The position numbers and the translations under genes are program-made. Source: Bradyrhizobium sp. Ec3.3 (GTDB lineage: Bacteria; Pseudomonadota; Alphaproteobacteria; Rhizobiales; Xanthobacteraceae). Taken from it: a stretch of DNA of 64,000 nucleotides. Position 1 is the first letter of the stretch. The number at the start of each line of letters is the position of its first letter. Below the pieces are notes generated by a model, which was not told the origin of the DNA, ran no database searches, and saw only the letters and a program-made list of their open reading frames with translations. Shown piece after piece: positions 36,810-45,219 of the stretch. The DNA lies in contig NZ_AXAS01000034.1 of assembly GCF_000472925.1 (NCBI RefSeq), positions 1 to 64,000 of the forward strand. Reading direction: 5' to 3'.

Positions 36810-37535
36810 TCAGGCGGTGTTACCGGCGTCGACCGTGACCACGGTCCCGGTGATGTTCCGGCCGCCTTCGCCGAGCAGATATTCGACCATTGAAGCGACA
36901 TCGTCGGCTTCGGGCAGGCGGCGCAGTGCGCTGCGGCCAGTAATGCGGCGACGGCCTTCGTCGTTCAGGGATCTGGTCAATTCGGTGTCGATGAAGCCGG
37001 GCGCGATCGCGTTCACGGTGATGCCGACCCTTCCGACCTCTCGGGCCAGCGAACGGGTGAAGCCGGCGACCGCGGCCTTGGACGCGGCATACACGGACAG
37101 GCCGCTGTAGCCGGTCGAGGCGACGATAGAGGAAATGTTGACGATCCGCCCCAGACCGTCGGCCATCATATGGCGCGCCACGTATTTGGTCAGGATGATC
37201 GGCGCCAATACGTTCAGGCGAATCAAGGCCTCGATTTCGGAATTGTGCATGGTCGCCAGCAACCCATCAGTGCCGATCCCGGCATTGTTGACGAGGCCGT
37301 AGATCGTGCCGAATTCGTCGCGCACCGATTTTGCGAAGACTGGAATCGCATCAGTCGCCGCAAGGTCGCAGGCGCGGAAATGCAGGCGCCGTTGTGCCTG
37401 GCGGATTGCGGCCGCGAGCTCCCGGCTTTCGCGGCGCGCTACCGCGACCACATTGTAGTCGCCGGATGCGGCGAGCCTGCGCGCAATCGCAATACCGATA
37501 CCGCGGCTGCCGCCGGTGACGAGGACGTTACGCAT
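36810..37535 (-). CDS. SDR-family oxidoreductase (FabG-like)
   Basis: The 241-residue protein starts at the ATG at 37535: RNVLVTGGSRGIGIAIARRL (TGxxxGxG cofactor loop). It has NNAGIGTDG, the catalytic Ser in ISSIVASTG, and the YxxxK pair in YAASKAAVAGFTRSLAREVG. It matches 3-ketoacyl-ACP reductases in length and motifs. Its start overlaps the end of the upstream ANL ligase gene by 8 bases, so it is the last gene of the minus-strand carrier-protein operon. It probably reduces a beta-keto group on a carrier-bound intermediate. Confidence 0.9.
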   Translation of the reverse strand: MRNVLVTGGSRGIGIAIARRLAASGDYNVVAVARRESRELAAAIRQAQRRLHFRACDLAATDAIPVFAKSVRDEFGTIYGLVNNAGIGTDGLLATMHNSEIEALIRLNVLAPIILTKYVARHMMADGLGRIVNISSIVASTGYSGLSVYAASKAAVAGFTRSLAREVGRVGITVNAIAPGFIDTELTRSLNDEGRRRITGRSALRRLPEADDVASMVEYLLGEGGRNITGTVVTVDAGNTA

Positions 37536-38913
37536 CGGTGCGTGCCAGTTTTCCCGCTGCCGTGACGTCAAGCCGCTCGACGAAGCGGATCACTGCAGGC
37601 ACCTTCCATACCATCAGGCAGTCCTTGCACTGGCTGAGAATTTCCTTGCGGATCGTCTCGTGGCGCTCCCGATCGGTGCCGTCGGCGAGGACGACATCGG
37701 CGACCACAATGGCGCCGGTGATCGGGCTCCTGCGCGATCGCGCGCGCGACATCTGGACGGAGGCGTGCCGGTTGATCACCGCTTCCACCTCCTCTGGATG
37801 CACCTTCAGCCCGCCGATGTTGATGATGCCGCCTCGCCGGCCGACGAAATGGTATCGTTCGCCGCGCAGCTCAACAATATCGCCGGTATCGACGTAGCCG
37901 TCGGCGTCGGTGAGCGGCGGCGCATCGGCGCCGACATAGGCGCGCGCAGTACGCTTGGAACGGATCCGCAGCGAGCCGTCGACCACCTTCATCTCAACGC
38001 CGCCGCGATTCGGTCCGATCAGGTGGGCAGGAAAACCCTCGCGCCCGTCGTCCACACTGAAACCGACGCCCGCCTCGGTCGAGGCATAGGCGTGGCCGAT
38101 CGACGCATGCGGAAATGCCCGAGCCAGGCCGTCGAGCACTGCCTGGTCAGCGATTTCACCCGAGAGGCGGACATAGCGCGGCGAAAAGTCGGCGGCCGCG
38201 CCGCTCATCAGGAGCTTGCGCCAGTGCGACGGTGTTCCGGAGATGTGGGTGACGCCGCCCGTGCGCAGCCGCGCCACATGGGTTGCGATAGCCTCCCCGG
38301 GCTCCGAAAGCACCATCGATCCGCCGCCGATCAAGGCGCGCAGGAAGATTTGCAGGCCGCCGTAGCGACGGATGTCGTAGAACGTCGCCCAGGTTGCGTT
38401 CCGGTAGCGCGCAGGCCCGTCGGCGATGATCGCACCGGCGAGCCCATCGAGCGTATGCCGGACGATCTTCGGCAGCCCTGACGTCCCCGAGGTCAGCATC
38501 AACCACTCGGTCGCGCGGTCGACCTTCCATCCCACGGTCCTCCGTTCGGGCAGGTCGATGCCGATGACGATGTACTTGCCGGCAATACATCGCTGTAACG
38601 GCCGATCGGTGACGATGGTGTCGATCTCGGCCTGCTCGAGCAGGACCTGCAGGCAATCCCAATCGAGGTCGGGCGGGCATAGAAGCATGCGGCGGGCGAC
38701 GCCGTCGAGCTCGATCATTGCAAGCGCGGACAGCAGCTGTCCCGACGTCGCAAGCAGCACCGAGCGGCCGGACAGCTCGCAGGATCTGCCAGTCAGGCAG
38801 CTGTACTGGACAATGTCGGTCAGCGATACGCTGTGCCGGGCATCGGAAATCGTGCGGTCCTTCAGCTCCGGGCCAAGATATTGGCGCAGCGCGAAGATGT
38901 CAGGCAGGGACAT
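37528..38913 (-). CDS. ANL-family adenylating enzyme (acyl/aminoacyl ligase-like)
   Basis: From the ATG at 38913 (MSLPDIFALRQYLG) the protein has 461 residues; the longer frame from 39072 is an overlap artefact with the ACP gene. Motifs: the phosphate loop LMLTSGTSGLPKIVRHTL, GHAYASTEAGVGF, YVDTGDIVELRGERYHFVGR with the hinge Asp/Arg, and the late catalytic Lys in AAGKLARTDA. It is shorter than usual because the N-terminal subdomain is compact. It probably activates a carboxylic acid with ATP and loads it on one of the adjacent carrier proteins. It overlaps the ACP gene by 14 bases. Confidence 0.85.
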   Translation of the reverse strand: MSLPDIFALRQYLGPELKDRTISDARHSVSLTDIVQYSCLTGRSCELSGRSVLLATSGQLLSALAMIELDGVARRMLLCPPDLDWDCLQVLLEQAEIDTIVTDRPLQRCIAGKYIVIGIDLPERRTVGWKVDRATEWLMLTSGTSGLPKIVRHTLDGLAGAIIADGPARYRNATWATFYDIRRYGGLQIFLRALIGGGSMVLSEPGEAIATHVARLRTGGVTHISGTPSHWRKLLMSGAAADFSPRYVRLSGEIADQAVLDGLARAFPHASIGHAYASTEAGVGFSVDDGREGFPAHLIGPNRGGVEMKVVDGSLRIRSKRTARAYVGADAPPLTDADGYVDTGDIVELRGERYHFVGRRGGIINIGGLKVHPEEVEAVINRHASVQMSRARSRRSPITGAIVVADVVLADGTDRERHETIRKEILSQCKDCLMVWKVPAVIRFVERLDVTAAGKLARTDA

Positions 38914-39145
38914 TCTCGTAGGCTCTGACGAACTCACCGAGCGTTGACGGGAAGGCCGCGTCCTCGGCGACAGTGAAGGGATCGATACCGAGCTCGTCCT
39001 CCAGTCGCGCAACCAGGATCGCGAATGCCAGTGAATCGAAGCCGGTTTCGTTGAGCGGCAGATCGTCCTCAAGCGGCGGAAGCGTGACCTTCTGTTCCTC
39101 GGCGATCTGCTTCATCGCGGAAAAGATCTTCGACTTGACCGACAT
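38900..39145 (-). CDS. Acyl carrier protein (ACP1)
   Basis: The 81-residue acidic protein begins at the ATG at 39145 (MSVKSKIFSAMKQIAEEQKV). The phosphopantetheine site is GFDSLAFAILVARLEDELG, with Ser in the DSL motif. The helices and length are normal for an ACP. It lies between two adenylating-enzyme genes, 34 bases after one and overlapping the other, so one or both probably charge it. Confidence 0.92.
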   Translation of the reverse strand: MSVKSKIFSAMKQIAEEQKVTLPPLEDDLPLNETGFDSLAFAILVARLEDELGIDPFTVAEDAAFPSTLGEFVRAYENVPA

Positions 39146-39179
39146 GGTACACCTCACATTTCGGCTTTCCGGGCCGATG

Positions 39180-41126
39180 TTAGAGCCTGATTTCGCCTGC
39201 AACGATGCGCGCATAGACGGCCCGGTCGATCGAACGATAGTCGCCGGTCGCTGGATCGCGCAGGAACAGCGGATCGTCCACGACCGAAGGATCGAATCCC
39301 TCGCGGATCAGCCGCTGCTTCTTCTGCTTAAAGGTGTCGGTCGATTCTAGCGCCCGGCACAACCTGACGAAGGCTGGAACTGCATAGGACGGAAGCCGTT
39401 GCGAAAGGTGTTCTCTGAACATCCCGAAATCGAAACCTCGGTCCACCACCAAAGCCGCCATGCCCGCGCGGCCATCGGCTCCGGCAACGGCAACTCCGTA
39501 GGTCGAGGCGTCGAGAACGCCGGGGCAGTCCCGTATTGCGTCGTTCACTTCGCTGGTGGCGACGTTCTCGCCCTTCCAGCGGAAGGTGTCGCCGACGCGG
39601 TCGACAAAGTGCAAGTAGCCCTGCTGGTCGCGCAGCATCAGGTCACCCGTGCGGAACCAGGCATCGCCCGGGGTAAAGACGTCGCGCAGAATCTTCTTCT
39701 CCGTCTCGGCGGGATCGGTGTAGCCCTCGAAAGGAACGCCGTCGCGATCGGCGCCGCCGATGCACCCGACAGCCTCGCCCGTCTCGCCAGGGGCGCAGGC
39801 GATGCAGAGCCCGGCGTCGCTGCGCAGCGGGCTGCCGCTGTCGGCATCGACCTTGACGATCGAGGCGGGAAAGCGATGCGCCAGCACCGGCGGAATCCGG
39901 CCGATCGCGCCGGGTTTTCCTTCGACGTTGAAAAGCGAGAAATTGCCTTCCGTTGCGGCGTAGAATTCGAGGATCTGCGGAATCGCGAACCGGCTGGCGA
40001 ACATCTCCCAGATGTCGCCGCGCAATCCGTTGCCGACAGCCAGCCGCAGCCCGTGCCGCACCTTTCGTTCAGACGCCGGCGTCTTCAGCAAATAGCGGCA
40101 GAGCTCGCCAATATACTGGAAGATGGTGCAGTCGAAACGCACGATGTCGTCCCAGAAGCTGCTGGCGGAGAATTTCTCCGCAACCACGACCGAACCGCCC
40201 GCGCAGAGCATGCTGCAGGGAGCTGCGACGCCACCCACGGAGTGGTGGAGTGGCAGGCAATCGTAGAGACGATCGTTGGTGGACGCGTCTGTCAGTCCGG
40301 CAAACCATCCGCCCCAGGTGAGAATGCGGCGATGACTGACGTTCGCCGCCTTCGGCAGCCCCGTGGTGCCCGAGGTGTAGATGAGGAGCGCGCGTCCATC
40401 GATCGTGACGTCGCCACGCTCGGCGGAGGACAGCGAGCCTGGCTCGAAAGCGGCGAGCGCGGCGTCCAGATCGCTGCCTGAGCCGCCGGTGCCGAGGCTC
40501 CAGCTTTGCGGCACGCGCTGCAGGTACGGACGTGCGGTCTCGAACGCATCCACGCAATCGGCCGCAAGGATGACGTGATCGGCCTGCGCGACGTCGATGC
40601 AGTGGGCAAGTGACCGGCCGACCAGCCTGGTATTGATCAGCGCCACCGTCCCGCCGACCCTGCTGATGCCGAGCCAGCAGGCGAGGTAGTCCGGCCGGTT
40701 CGGCATCAGCAGACAAACGGTGCGCCCTTCATGAAGGCCGAGGCTGCGCGCCCAGCGCGCATACCGGTTGATCCGGGCGGTGAGTTCTTCATAGGTGAAG
40801 GATTGGTCGTCCGAGAGCAGGGCAGATCGCTTGGGCTGACGCTGTGCCCATTCTTCCACGATGTCGGCGAACAACCAATGCGGCTGCGCTTCGACCCGCG
40901 CGGTCAGTGCGAAGGCTTGCAGCCAGGTCTTGGCGGCGGAACGTCTGCGCTGCGGCGCGTCGCGTCCGGTCGCCCGCTGGATTGCGGCTGAATGCAGCTG
41001 GGTCGGATCGACATCTGCGCGCACCTGCTCGCCAGTAGGCGAGGTCGCGGCCACGGCCACCGTGCAATCATCGTCGATGCGGCCTGCTTCGTTGTCGACG
41101 CAGCATCTCTGTTCAATCGGCTTCAT
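39180..41126 (-). CDS. FATP-like long-chain acyl-CoA/ACP synthetase
   Basis: The 648-residue ANL enzyme has an extra N-terminal stretch of about 80 residues. The core has PNRPDYLACWLGISRVGGTV, the P-loop LLIYTSGTTGLPKAANVSHR, EFYAATEGNFSLFNV, and the FATP-type signature WFRTGDLMLRDQQGYLHFVD plus RVGDTFRWKGENVATSEV. The late Lys is in DTFKQKKQRL. These motifs match the very-long-chain/FATP branch rather than ordinary FadD. Its ATG overlaps the ACP2 stop (ATGA), so the two are co-translated. It probably activates a fatty acid or related acid for transfer to a carrier protein or CoA. Confidence 0.88.
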   Translation of the reverse strand: MKPIEQRCCVDNEAGRIDDDCTVAVAATSPTGEQVRADVDPTQLHSAAIQRATGRDAPQRRRSAAKTWLQAFALTARVEAQPHWLFADIVEEWAQRQPKRSALLSDDQSFTYEELTARINRYARWARSLGLHEGRTVCLLMPNRPDYLACWLGISRVGGTVALINTRLVGRSLAHCIDVAQADHVILAADCVDAFETARPYLQRVPQSWSLGTGGSGSDLDAALAAFEPGSLSSAERGDVTIDGRALLIYTSGTTGLPKAANVSHRRILTWGGWFAGLTDASTNDRLYDCLPLHHSVGGVAAPCSMLCAGGSVVVAEKFSASSFWDDIVRFDCTIFQYIGELCRYLLKTPASERKVRHGLRLAVGNGLRGDIWEMFASRFAIPQILEFYAATEGNFSLFNVEGKPGAIGRIPPVLAHRFPASIVKVDADSGSPLRSDAGLCIACAPGETGEAVGCIGGADRDGVPFEGYTDPAETEKKILRDVFTPGDAWFRTGDLMLRDQQGYLHFVDRVGDTFRWKGENVATSEVNDAIRDCPGVLDASTYGVAVAGADGRAGMAALVVDRGFDFGMFREHLSQRLPSYAVPAFVRLCRALESTDTFKQKKQRLIREGFDPSVVDDPLFLRDPATGDYRSIDRAVYARIVAGEIRL

Positions 41127-41392
41127 CCCGACCGGGGTCCAAGCTGGTTGAGGATCATCCGCTCCATCGTCTTCACCGATTGAAAATTTTCGGGCGTGAT
41201 CGCGAGTTGAGGAAGAATGAGATCGAACTCGGCCTCAACCTTGAGCATCAGCTCGACCATGCCCATCGAGCTCAACCCGATATCCACCAGCCGCGACTCC
41301 GGGTGGATATCGGCGGTGATCGCGTTCTGCTCGAGGACGCTCCTGACGACGGATAGAACACGGTTCTGAACGTTGACGGTAATGTCATGCAT
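41123..41392 (-). CDS. Carrier protein (ACP2), likely partner of the amino acid:carrier protein ligase
   Basis: The 89-residue protein begins at the ATG at 41392 (MHDITVNVQNRVLSV). The attachment site is LVDIGLSSMGMVELMLKVEA, with Ser in LSS in place of DSL. The next helix has LAITPENFQSVKTMERMILN. The variant Gly-Leu-Ser-Ser site and the TPENF segment resemble small carrier proteins that go with SerRS-like amino acid:carrier protein ligases (family knowledge, from memory). It heads the minus-strand operon and is divergent from the operon containing the ligase. Confidence 0.88.
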   Translation of the reverse strand: MHDITVNVQNRVLSVVRSVLEQNAITADIHPESRLVDIGLSSMGMVELMLKVEAEFDLILPQLAITPENFQSVKTMERMILNQLGPRSG

Positions 41393-41621
41393 TTCAACGG
41401 TCCCTCGCCGTGACCGGGGCGTGATCACAATCGGGCGACGATACCCAACTGCACTTCCGGTCAATAGCTCTGCTTCGGAGGTACCTCGCTCGGGAGTGGA
41501 AGCTCCCTGGCACCCACTTTTGCGCCAACGACGCAACCAGGGAAGTGGGCTAGTTGTCGATTTTGAGGGGAATCATCTCGCGTGGTTCGCGTCGTCCAAC
41601 CATGAAATCGAGGCTTTGGCC
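41393..41621. promoter_or_regulatory. Divergent promoter region of the carrier-protein cluster, with an inverted repeat
   Basis: It separates the minus operon (ACP2 first) and the plus operon (acyl-CoA dehydrogenase first). An imperfect inverted repeat has outer arms TCCCTGG (41504-41510) and CCAGGGA (41537-41543) and inner arms TTGCG and CGCAA. It could be an operator. I could not place a promoter with confidence. Confidence 0.45.
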
Positions 41622-42848
41622 ATGAGTGTGCAGGAAGTCCAGTTCCGCGACATCGCCCCGGAAATTGGCCGAGCAGCATTCTCTCCCGACGGCTCCTCGT
41701 TCCGGCAGCGGACGGCAAATGTCGCGGAGGTCGCTGCGATGGACGCCGAGGCGGTCGATCGCGAGGCGCGCTTCCCCCGGAAAGCGATCGACGCGGCGCG
41801 CAGCGAGAGACTTCTGGGCGCTCAGATTCCGATCGAGCTCGGCGGAGACGGTGCATCCATCTCCGAGGTGACCGATATGTGTTACGCGCTCGGCCGTGCC
41901 TGCGCCTCGGTTGGGATGATCTTCGCGATGCATCAGACCAAGATCGCGTGTCTGGTCCGCCACGGCAAAGGCAGCGGCTGGCACGAAAGTCTCATGCGCC
42001 GCGTGGCTGCCGAACAGCTGCTGCTGGCATCGTCGACCACGGAGGGCCAGAACGGCGGCAACATACGGTTCAGTTCGGCCGCAGTGGAGCACGCTGGTGC
42101 CGAGATTTCGCTGGTGCGCGACGCGACGGTGATTTCGTACGGCGCCGAAGCGGACGGCATCGTCACTGTCGCCCGCCGTTCCGACTCTGCCGCCGGATCC
42201 GATCAGGTGCTCCTGGCCATCACCCGCGACGACTATACGCTGGAACCCACTCTCGCCTGGGAGACGCTTGGCATGCGTGGGACCTGCAGCGCCGGGTTCA
42301 AGCTGAATTTCAGAGGCGCTGCGGACCAGATATTCCCGGTGCCATACGAAAGGATCCATGCGCAGACAATGACGCCCGTCGCCCATCTGTGCTGGTCCTC
42401 GGTCTGGGCGGGAATCGCGGCTGCGGCGGCGGACCGGGCGCAGCGCTTTATCCGCAAGGCCGCCCGCGGTGCGGGCGGCAACATGCCTCCCGGCGCGGCG
42501 CATTTCACCGCGGCCAAAATGACGCTGACGAAACTGCGCGCCATCATTGCCGCGAATCTCCAGTTCTATGAAGCTCGGGAACGGGACGAGCGCGCGCTGG
42601 CGTCCGTCGACTTCCAGTCTTCGATCAATCTTCTCAAGGTCGAGGCCTCCGAGCTCGCGGTCGCGACCGTTATGCACGCGATGCGCGCCTGCGGCCTGTC
42701 CGGTTATCGCAACGATACTGACGTAAGTATCGGTCGCCATTTGCGCGACGTGCTTTCAGCTCCGATCATGATCAACAACGATCGCATCCTCGCCAGCATG
42801 GGTACTGCTACGCTGATGAGCGCCGTCCCGGAATCCCTGCGCGATTGA
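41622..42848 (+). CDS. Acyl-CoA dehydrogenase-family flavoprotein
   Basis: The start at 41622 (MSVQEVQFRDIAPEIGRAAF) gives 408 residues; the longer frame begins inside the divergent operon's promoter. It shows ARSERLLGAQIPIELGGDGA, SSTTEGQNGGNIRFSSAAVE (FAD-loop region), ETLGMRGTCSAGFKLNFRGA (the Gly-Met-Arg-Gly-Thr substrate loop) and the C-terminal helical domain. Family members oxidise acyl-CoA; several in natural-product pathways oxidise aminoacyl groups on carrier proteins. Its place directly before the amino acid:carrier protein ligase supports an aminoacyl-S-ACP substrate, which is inference. The usual catalytic Glu could not be pinned down by eye. Confidence 0.85.
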   Translation: MSVQEVQFRDIAPEIGRAAFSPDGSSFRQRTANVAEVAAMDAEAVDREARFPRKAIDAARSERLLGAQIPIELGGDGASISEVTDMCYALGRACASVGMIFAMHQTKIACLVRHGKGSGWHESLMRRVAAEQLLLASSTTEGQNGGNIRFSSAAVEHAGAEISLVRDATVISYGAEADGIVTVARRSDSAAGSDQVLLAITRDDYTLEPTLAWETLGMRGTCSAGFKLNFRGAADQIFPVPYERIHAQTMTPVAHLCWSSVWAGIAAAAADRAQRFIRKAARGAGGNMPPGAAHFTAAKMTLTKLRAIIAANLQFYEARERDERALASVDFQSSINLLKVEASELAVATVMHAMRACGLSGYRNDTDVSIGRHLRDVLSAPIMINNDRILASMGTATLMSAVPESLRD

Positions 42849-42880
42849 TATTTCGTCCTCGAAAGGAAATGGGTCTCGAT

Positions 42881-43834
42881 ATGAACGTGGCCATGTATCC
42901 CGCAACGCCGGAATCCGCTTCTCGTCCGTCCGATCCGCTGGACCATCTTTCCGATCTGCTGTTCCACGAGATGGGCTCTCCGGGGGTCTATGGTCGCACC
43001 GCGCTCTATGAAGACGTCGTAGAGCGGCTCGCGGTGCTGATCTCGCGGCATCGCGAAGCGGACACCGAGGTGATGCGCTTTCCCCCCGTCATGAATCGCG
43101 CGCAGCTTGAGAGGTCGGGCTATCTGAAAAGCTTTCCGAACCTCCTGGGTTGCGTCTGCGGCTTGCACGGCACGGATAGCGAGATCCATGCCGCAGTCAG
43201 CCGCTTCGAGGCCGGCGGCGACTGGACGCAGTCGCTTTCACCGGCCGACCTCGTGCTGTCGCCGGCAGCCTGCTATCCGGTCTATCCGATCGCAGCGAGT
43301 CGCGGTCCCGTACCGGCAAGCGGTTGGCGTTTCGACGTGGCCGCCGATTGCTTCCGCCGCGAGCCCTCGCACCATCTCGACCGGCTGCAGTCCTTCAGGA
43401 TGCGCGAATTCGTCTGCATCGGCAGCCCTGATCGGGCCTTCACGTTCCGGGAGCGTTGGATCGAGCGGGCTCAGGAGATCGCCCGCGATCTCGGGCTGCC
43501 CTTCAGGGTCGACTACGCCAGCGATCCGTTCTTCGGCCGGGTCGGCCAGATGATGGCCCTGAGCCAAAAGCAAATGTCGCTGAAATTCGAACTGCTGGTG
43601 CCTCTGCGCTCCGAGGAGCAGCCGACTGCCTGCATGAGCTTCAACTATCACCGCGAACATTTCGGTGCTGCCTGGGGCATCGTGGATGCGGCCGGCGAGC
43701 CGGCCCATACCGCCTGCGTGGCGTTCGGAATGGACCGTCTCGCGGTCGCCATGTTCCACACGCACGGCGTAAACACCACCCGCTGGCCGACCGCAGTGCG
43801 GGACCTGCTCGGTTTCCCGCGGAACGACCAGTAG
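42881..43834 (+). CDS. Amino acid:[carrier protein] ligase (SerRS-like, class II synthetase fold)
   Basis: The 317-residue protein is a shortened class II aminoacyl-tRNA-synthetase-like enzyme without a tRNA-binding arm. Counting from the ATG at 42881 (MNVAMYP), Cys131 (SPAACYPVYP), Glu176 (SFRMREFVCIG) and Cys279 (AHTACVAFGMD) fall exactly at the three zinc-ligand positions I recall for Bradyrhizobium Bll0957. Motif 3 is VAFGMDRLAVAMFHTHG. Such enzymes adenylate a small amino acid (Gly or Ala in studied cases) and attach it to the phosphopantetheine of a small carrier protein, not to tRNA. This match also supports the start; an in-frame ATG at 42869 is the alternative. ACP2 is the likely acceptor. 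Confidence 0.93.
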   Translation: MNVAMYPATPESASRPSDPLDHLSDLLFHEMGSPGVYGRTALYEDVVERLAVLISRHREADTEVMRFPPVMNRAQLERSGYLKSFPNLLGCVCGLHGTDSEIHAAVSRFEAGGDWTQSLSPADLVLSPAACYPVYPIAASRGPVPASGWRFDVAADCFRREPSHHLDRLQSFRMREFVCIGSPDRAFTFRERWIERAQEIARDLGLPFRVDYASDPFFGRVGQMMALSQKQMSLKFELLVPLRSEEQPTACMSFNYHREHFGAAWGIVDAAGEPAHTACVAFGMDRLAVAMFHTHGVNTTRWPTAVRDLLGFPRNDQ

Positions 43835-43860
43835 GCGGCGTCGGAATTGGAGAACGTGCA

Positions 43861-45192
43861 ATGCGCCAGGGACATCCCGAGGTCGCCCGGGATCGAAGAG
43901 TCGAAGGACCCTCCTCAATGAGGAGAGAGACCATCGCCATCCACGGCGGCTTCAAGGACGATCCGGTCACCAAGTCCGTCGCCGTGCCGATCTATCAGAC
44001 CGCCTCGTACGCATTCGACAGCGCCGACCATGGAGCCGCACTCTTCAACCTTGAAGTGGATGGCTTCCGCTATACGCGAATCGGCAATCCGACCAATGCG
44101 GTGCTTGAGAGACGCGTCGCGGCCATGGAAGGAGGCATCGAGGCACTCAGCGTGGCCTGTGGTCAGGCCGCGGTGAACTATGCGGTGGTCAATATCGCGG
44201 AGATGGGCACCAACATCGTCTCGGTCCCGCAGCTCTACGGAACCACGCATACGCTGTTCGCGCACATCCTGCCGAGGCAGGGCATTACGGTCCGGTTTTC
44301 AGAAGACGACCGGCCGGCGAGCGTAGAAAGACTGATCGACGACGATACGAGGGCGGTGTTCTGCGAGAGCGTCGGAAATCCGGCCGGAAATGTCTGCGAC
44401 ATCGAGGCGATGGCCGACGTCGCACACCGGCACGGCGTCCCGCTGATCGTCGACAACACGGTGCCGACGCCGATCCTGCTCCGGCCGATCGAATATGGCG
44501 CAGACATCGTCGTGGAGTCGCTGACGAAATTCATGGGCGGGCATGGCACCACGCTCGGTGGAATTATCATCGACAGCGGCAGGTTCCCATGGGCGGAGCA
44601 TCGCCGGCGCTTCCCGATGATGAACGAGCCGGAGAAATCGTACCACGGGCTGGTCTTTACCGAGCGTTACGGGGCCGCTGCCTACATTGCGCGTTGCCGT
44701 GCCGTCTCCCAGAGGACCACTGGCGCCGTCCTGGCGCCGATGAACGCTTTCCTGCTGCTCCAGGGCATCGAAACTGTGGCGCTGCGGATCGAGCGGCACG
44801 TCGAGAATGGCGAGAAGGTCGCGCAGTTCCTGCGCAACAACCGCGCTGTCGGATGGGTGAACTATGCGGGCTTTCACGACAGCCCCTATTACGCGCTGAC
44901 GCAGAAATATCTGGGCGGCCAGGCGTGTTCGCTGCTGACTTTTGGCGTGGCCGGCGGCTTCGAGGCGGGCAAGCGGTTCTACGACGCGCTGAAGCTCTGC
45001 AAACGGCTGGTCAATATTGGCGACGCCAAAACGCTCGCCTGCCACCCCGCATCGACCACCCATCGGCAAATGTCGCGCGAAGAGCAGGACAAAGCCGGCG
45101 TGCGGCCAGAGATGATCAGGCTGAGCGTCGGAATCGAGCACATCGACGACATCATCGCGGATCTCGATCAGGCCCTCTGTGCTGCGAATTGA
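43861..45192 (+). CDS. Cys/Met-metabolism PLP enzyme, O-acetylhomoserine sulfhydrylase-like
   Basis: The protein has 443 residues from the ATG at 43861, preceded by GGAGA 8 bases away; an internal ATG at 43918 (RRETIAIHGG) would give 424. Motifs: PIYQTASYAFDSADHGAALF, RIGNPTNAVLERRVAAMEGG, the PLP aspartate in VPLIVDNTVPTPIL and the PLP lysine in VESLTKFMGGHGTTLGG. The C-terminal LVNIGDAKTLACHPASTTHR is typical of the MetY branch. It replaces the gamma acyl group of O-acyl-homoserine by a nucleophile, classically sulfide. Its neighbour is a MetA-type acyltransferase, so the two would make and use O-acyl-homoserine, perhaps with a non-sulfide nucleophile here. Confidence 0.9.
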   Translation: MRQGHPEVARDRRVEGPSSMRRETIAIHGGFKDDPVTKSVAVPIYQTASYAFDSADHGAALFNLEVDGFRYTRIGNPTNAVLERRVAAMEGGIEALSVACGQAAVNYAVVNIAEMGTNIVSVPQLYGTTHTLFAHILPRQGITVRFSEDDRPASVERLIDDDTRAVFCESVGNPAGNVCDIEAMADVAHRHGVPLIVDNTVPTPILLRPIEYGADIVVESLTKFMGGHGTTLGGIIIDSGRFPWAEHRRRFPMMNEPEKSYHGLVFTERYGAAAYIARCRAVSQRTTGAVLAPMNAFLLLQGIETVALRIERHVENGEKVAQFLRNNRAVGWVNYAGFHDSPYYALTQKYLGGQACSLLTFGVAGGFEAGKRFYDALKLCKRLVNIGDAKTLACHPASTTHRQMSREEQDKAGVRPEMIRLSVGIEHIDDIIADLDQALCAAN

Positions 45193-45219
45193 TGTTTCGT
45201 CAACCGTGAAGGTATTCGG

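Noticed and set aside
41508..41525. Sigma-54-like promoter (TGGCAC ... TTGC) before the acyl-CoA dehydrogenase gene
   Set aside because: The spacing between the GG and GC elements is 11 bases, one too many for a sigma-54 site, which tolerates little variation.
41550..42740. A 396-codon minus-strand frame opposite the acyl-CoA dehydrogenase gene
   Set aside because: It is the antisense shadow of a high-GC gene, with no family motifs.
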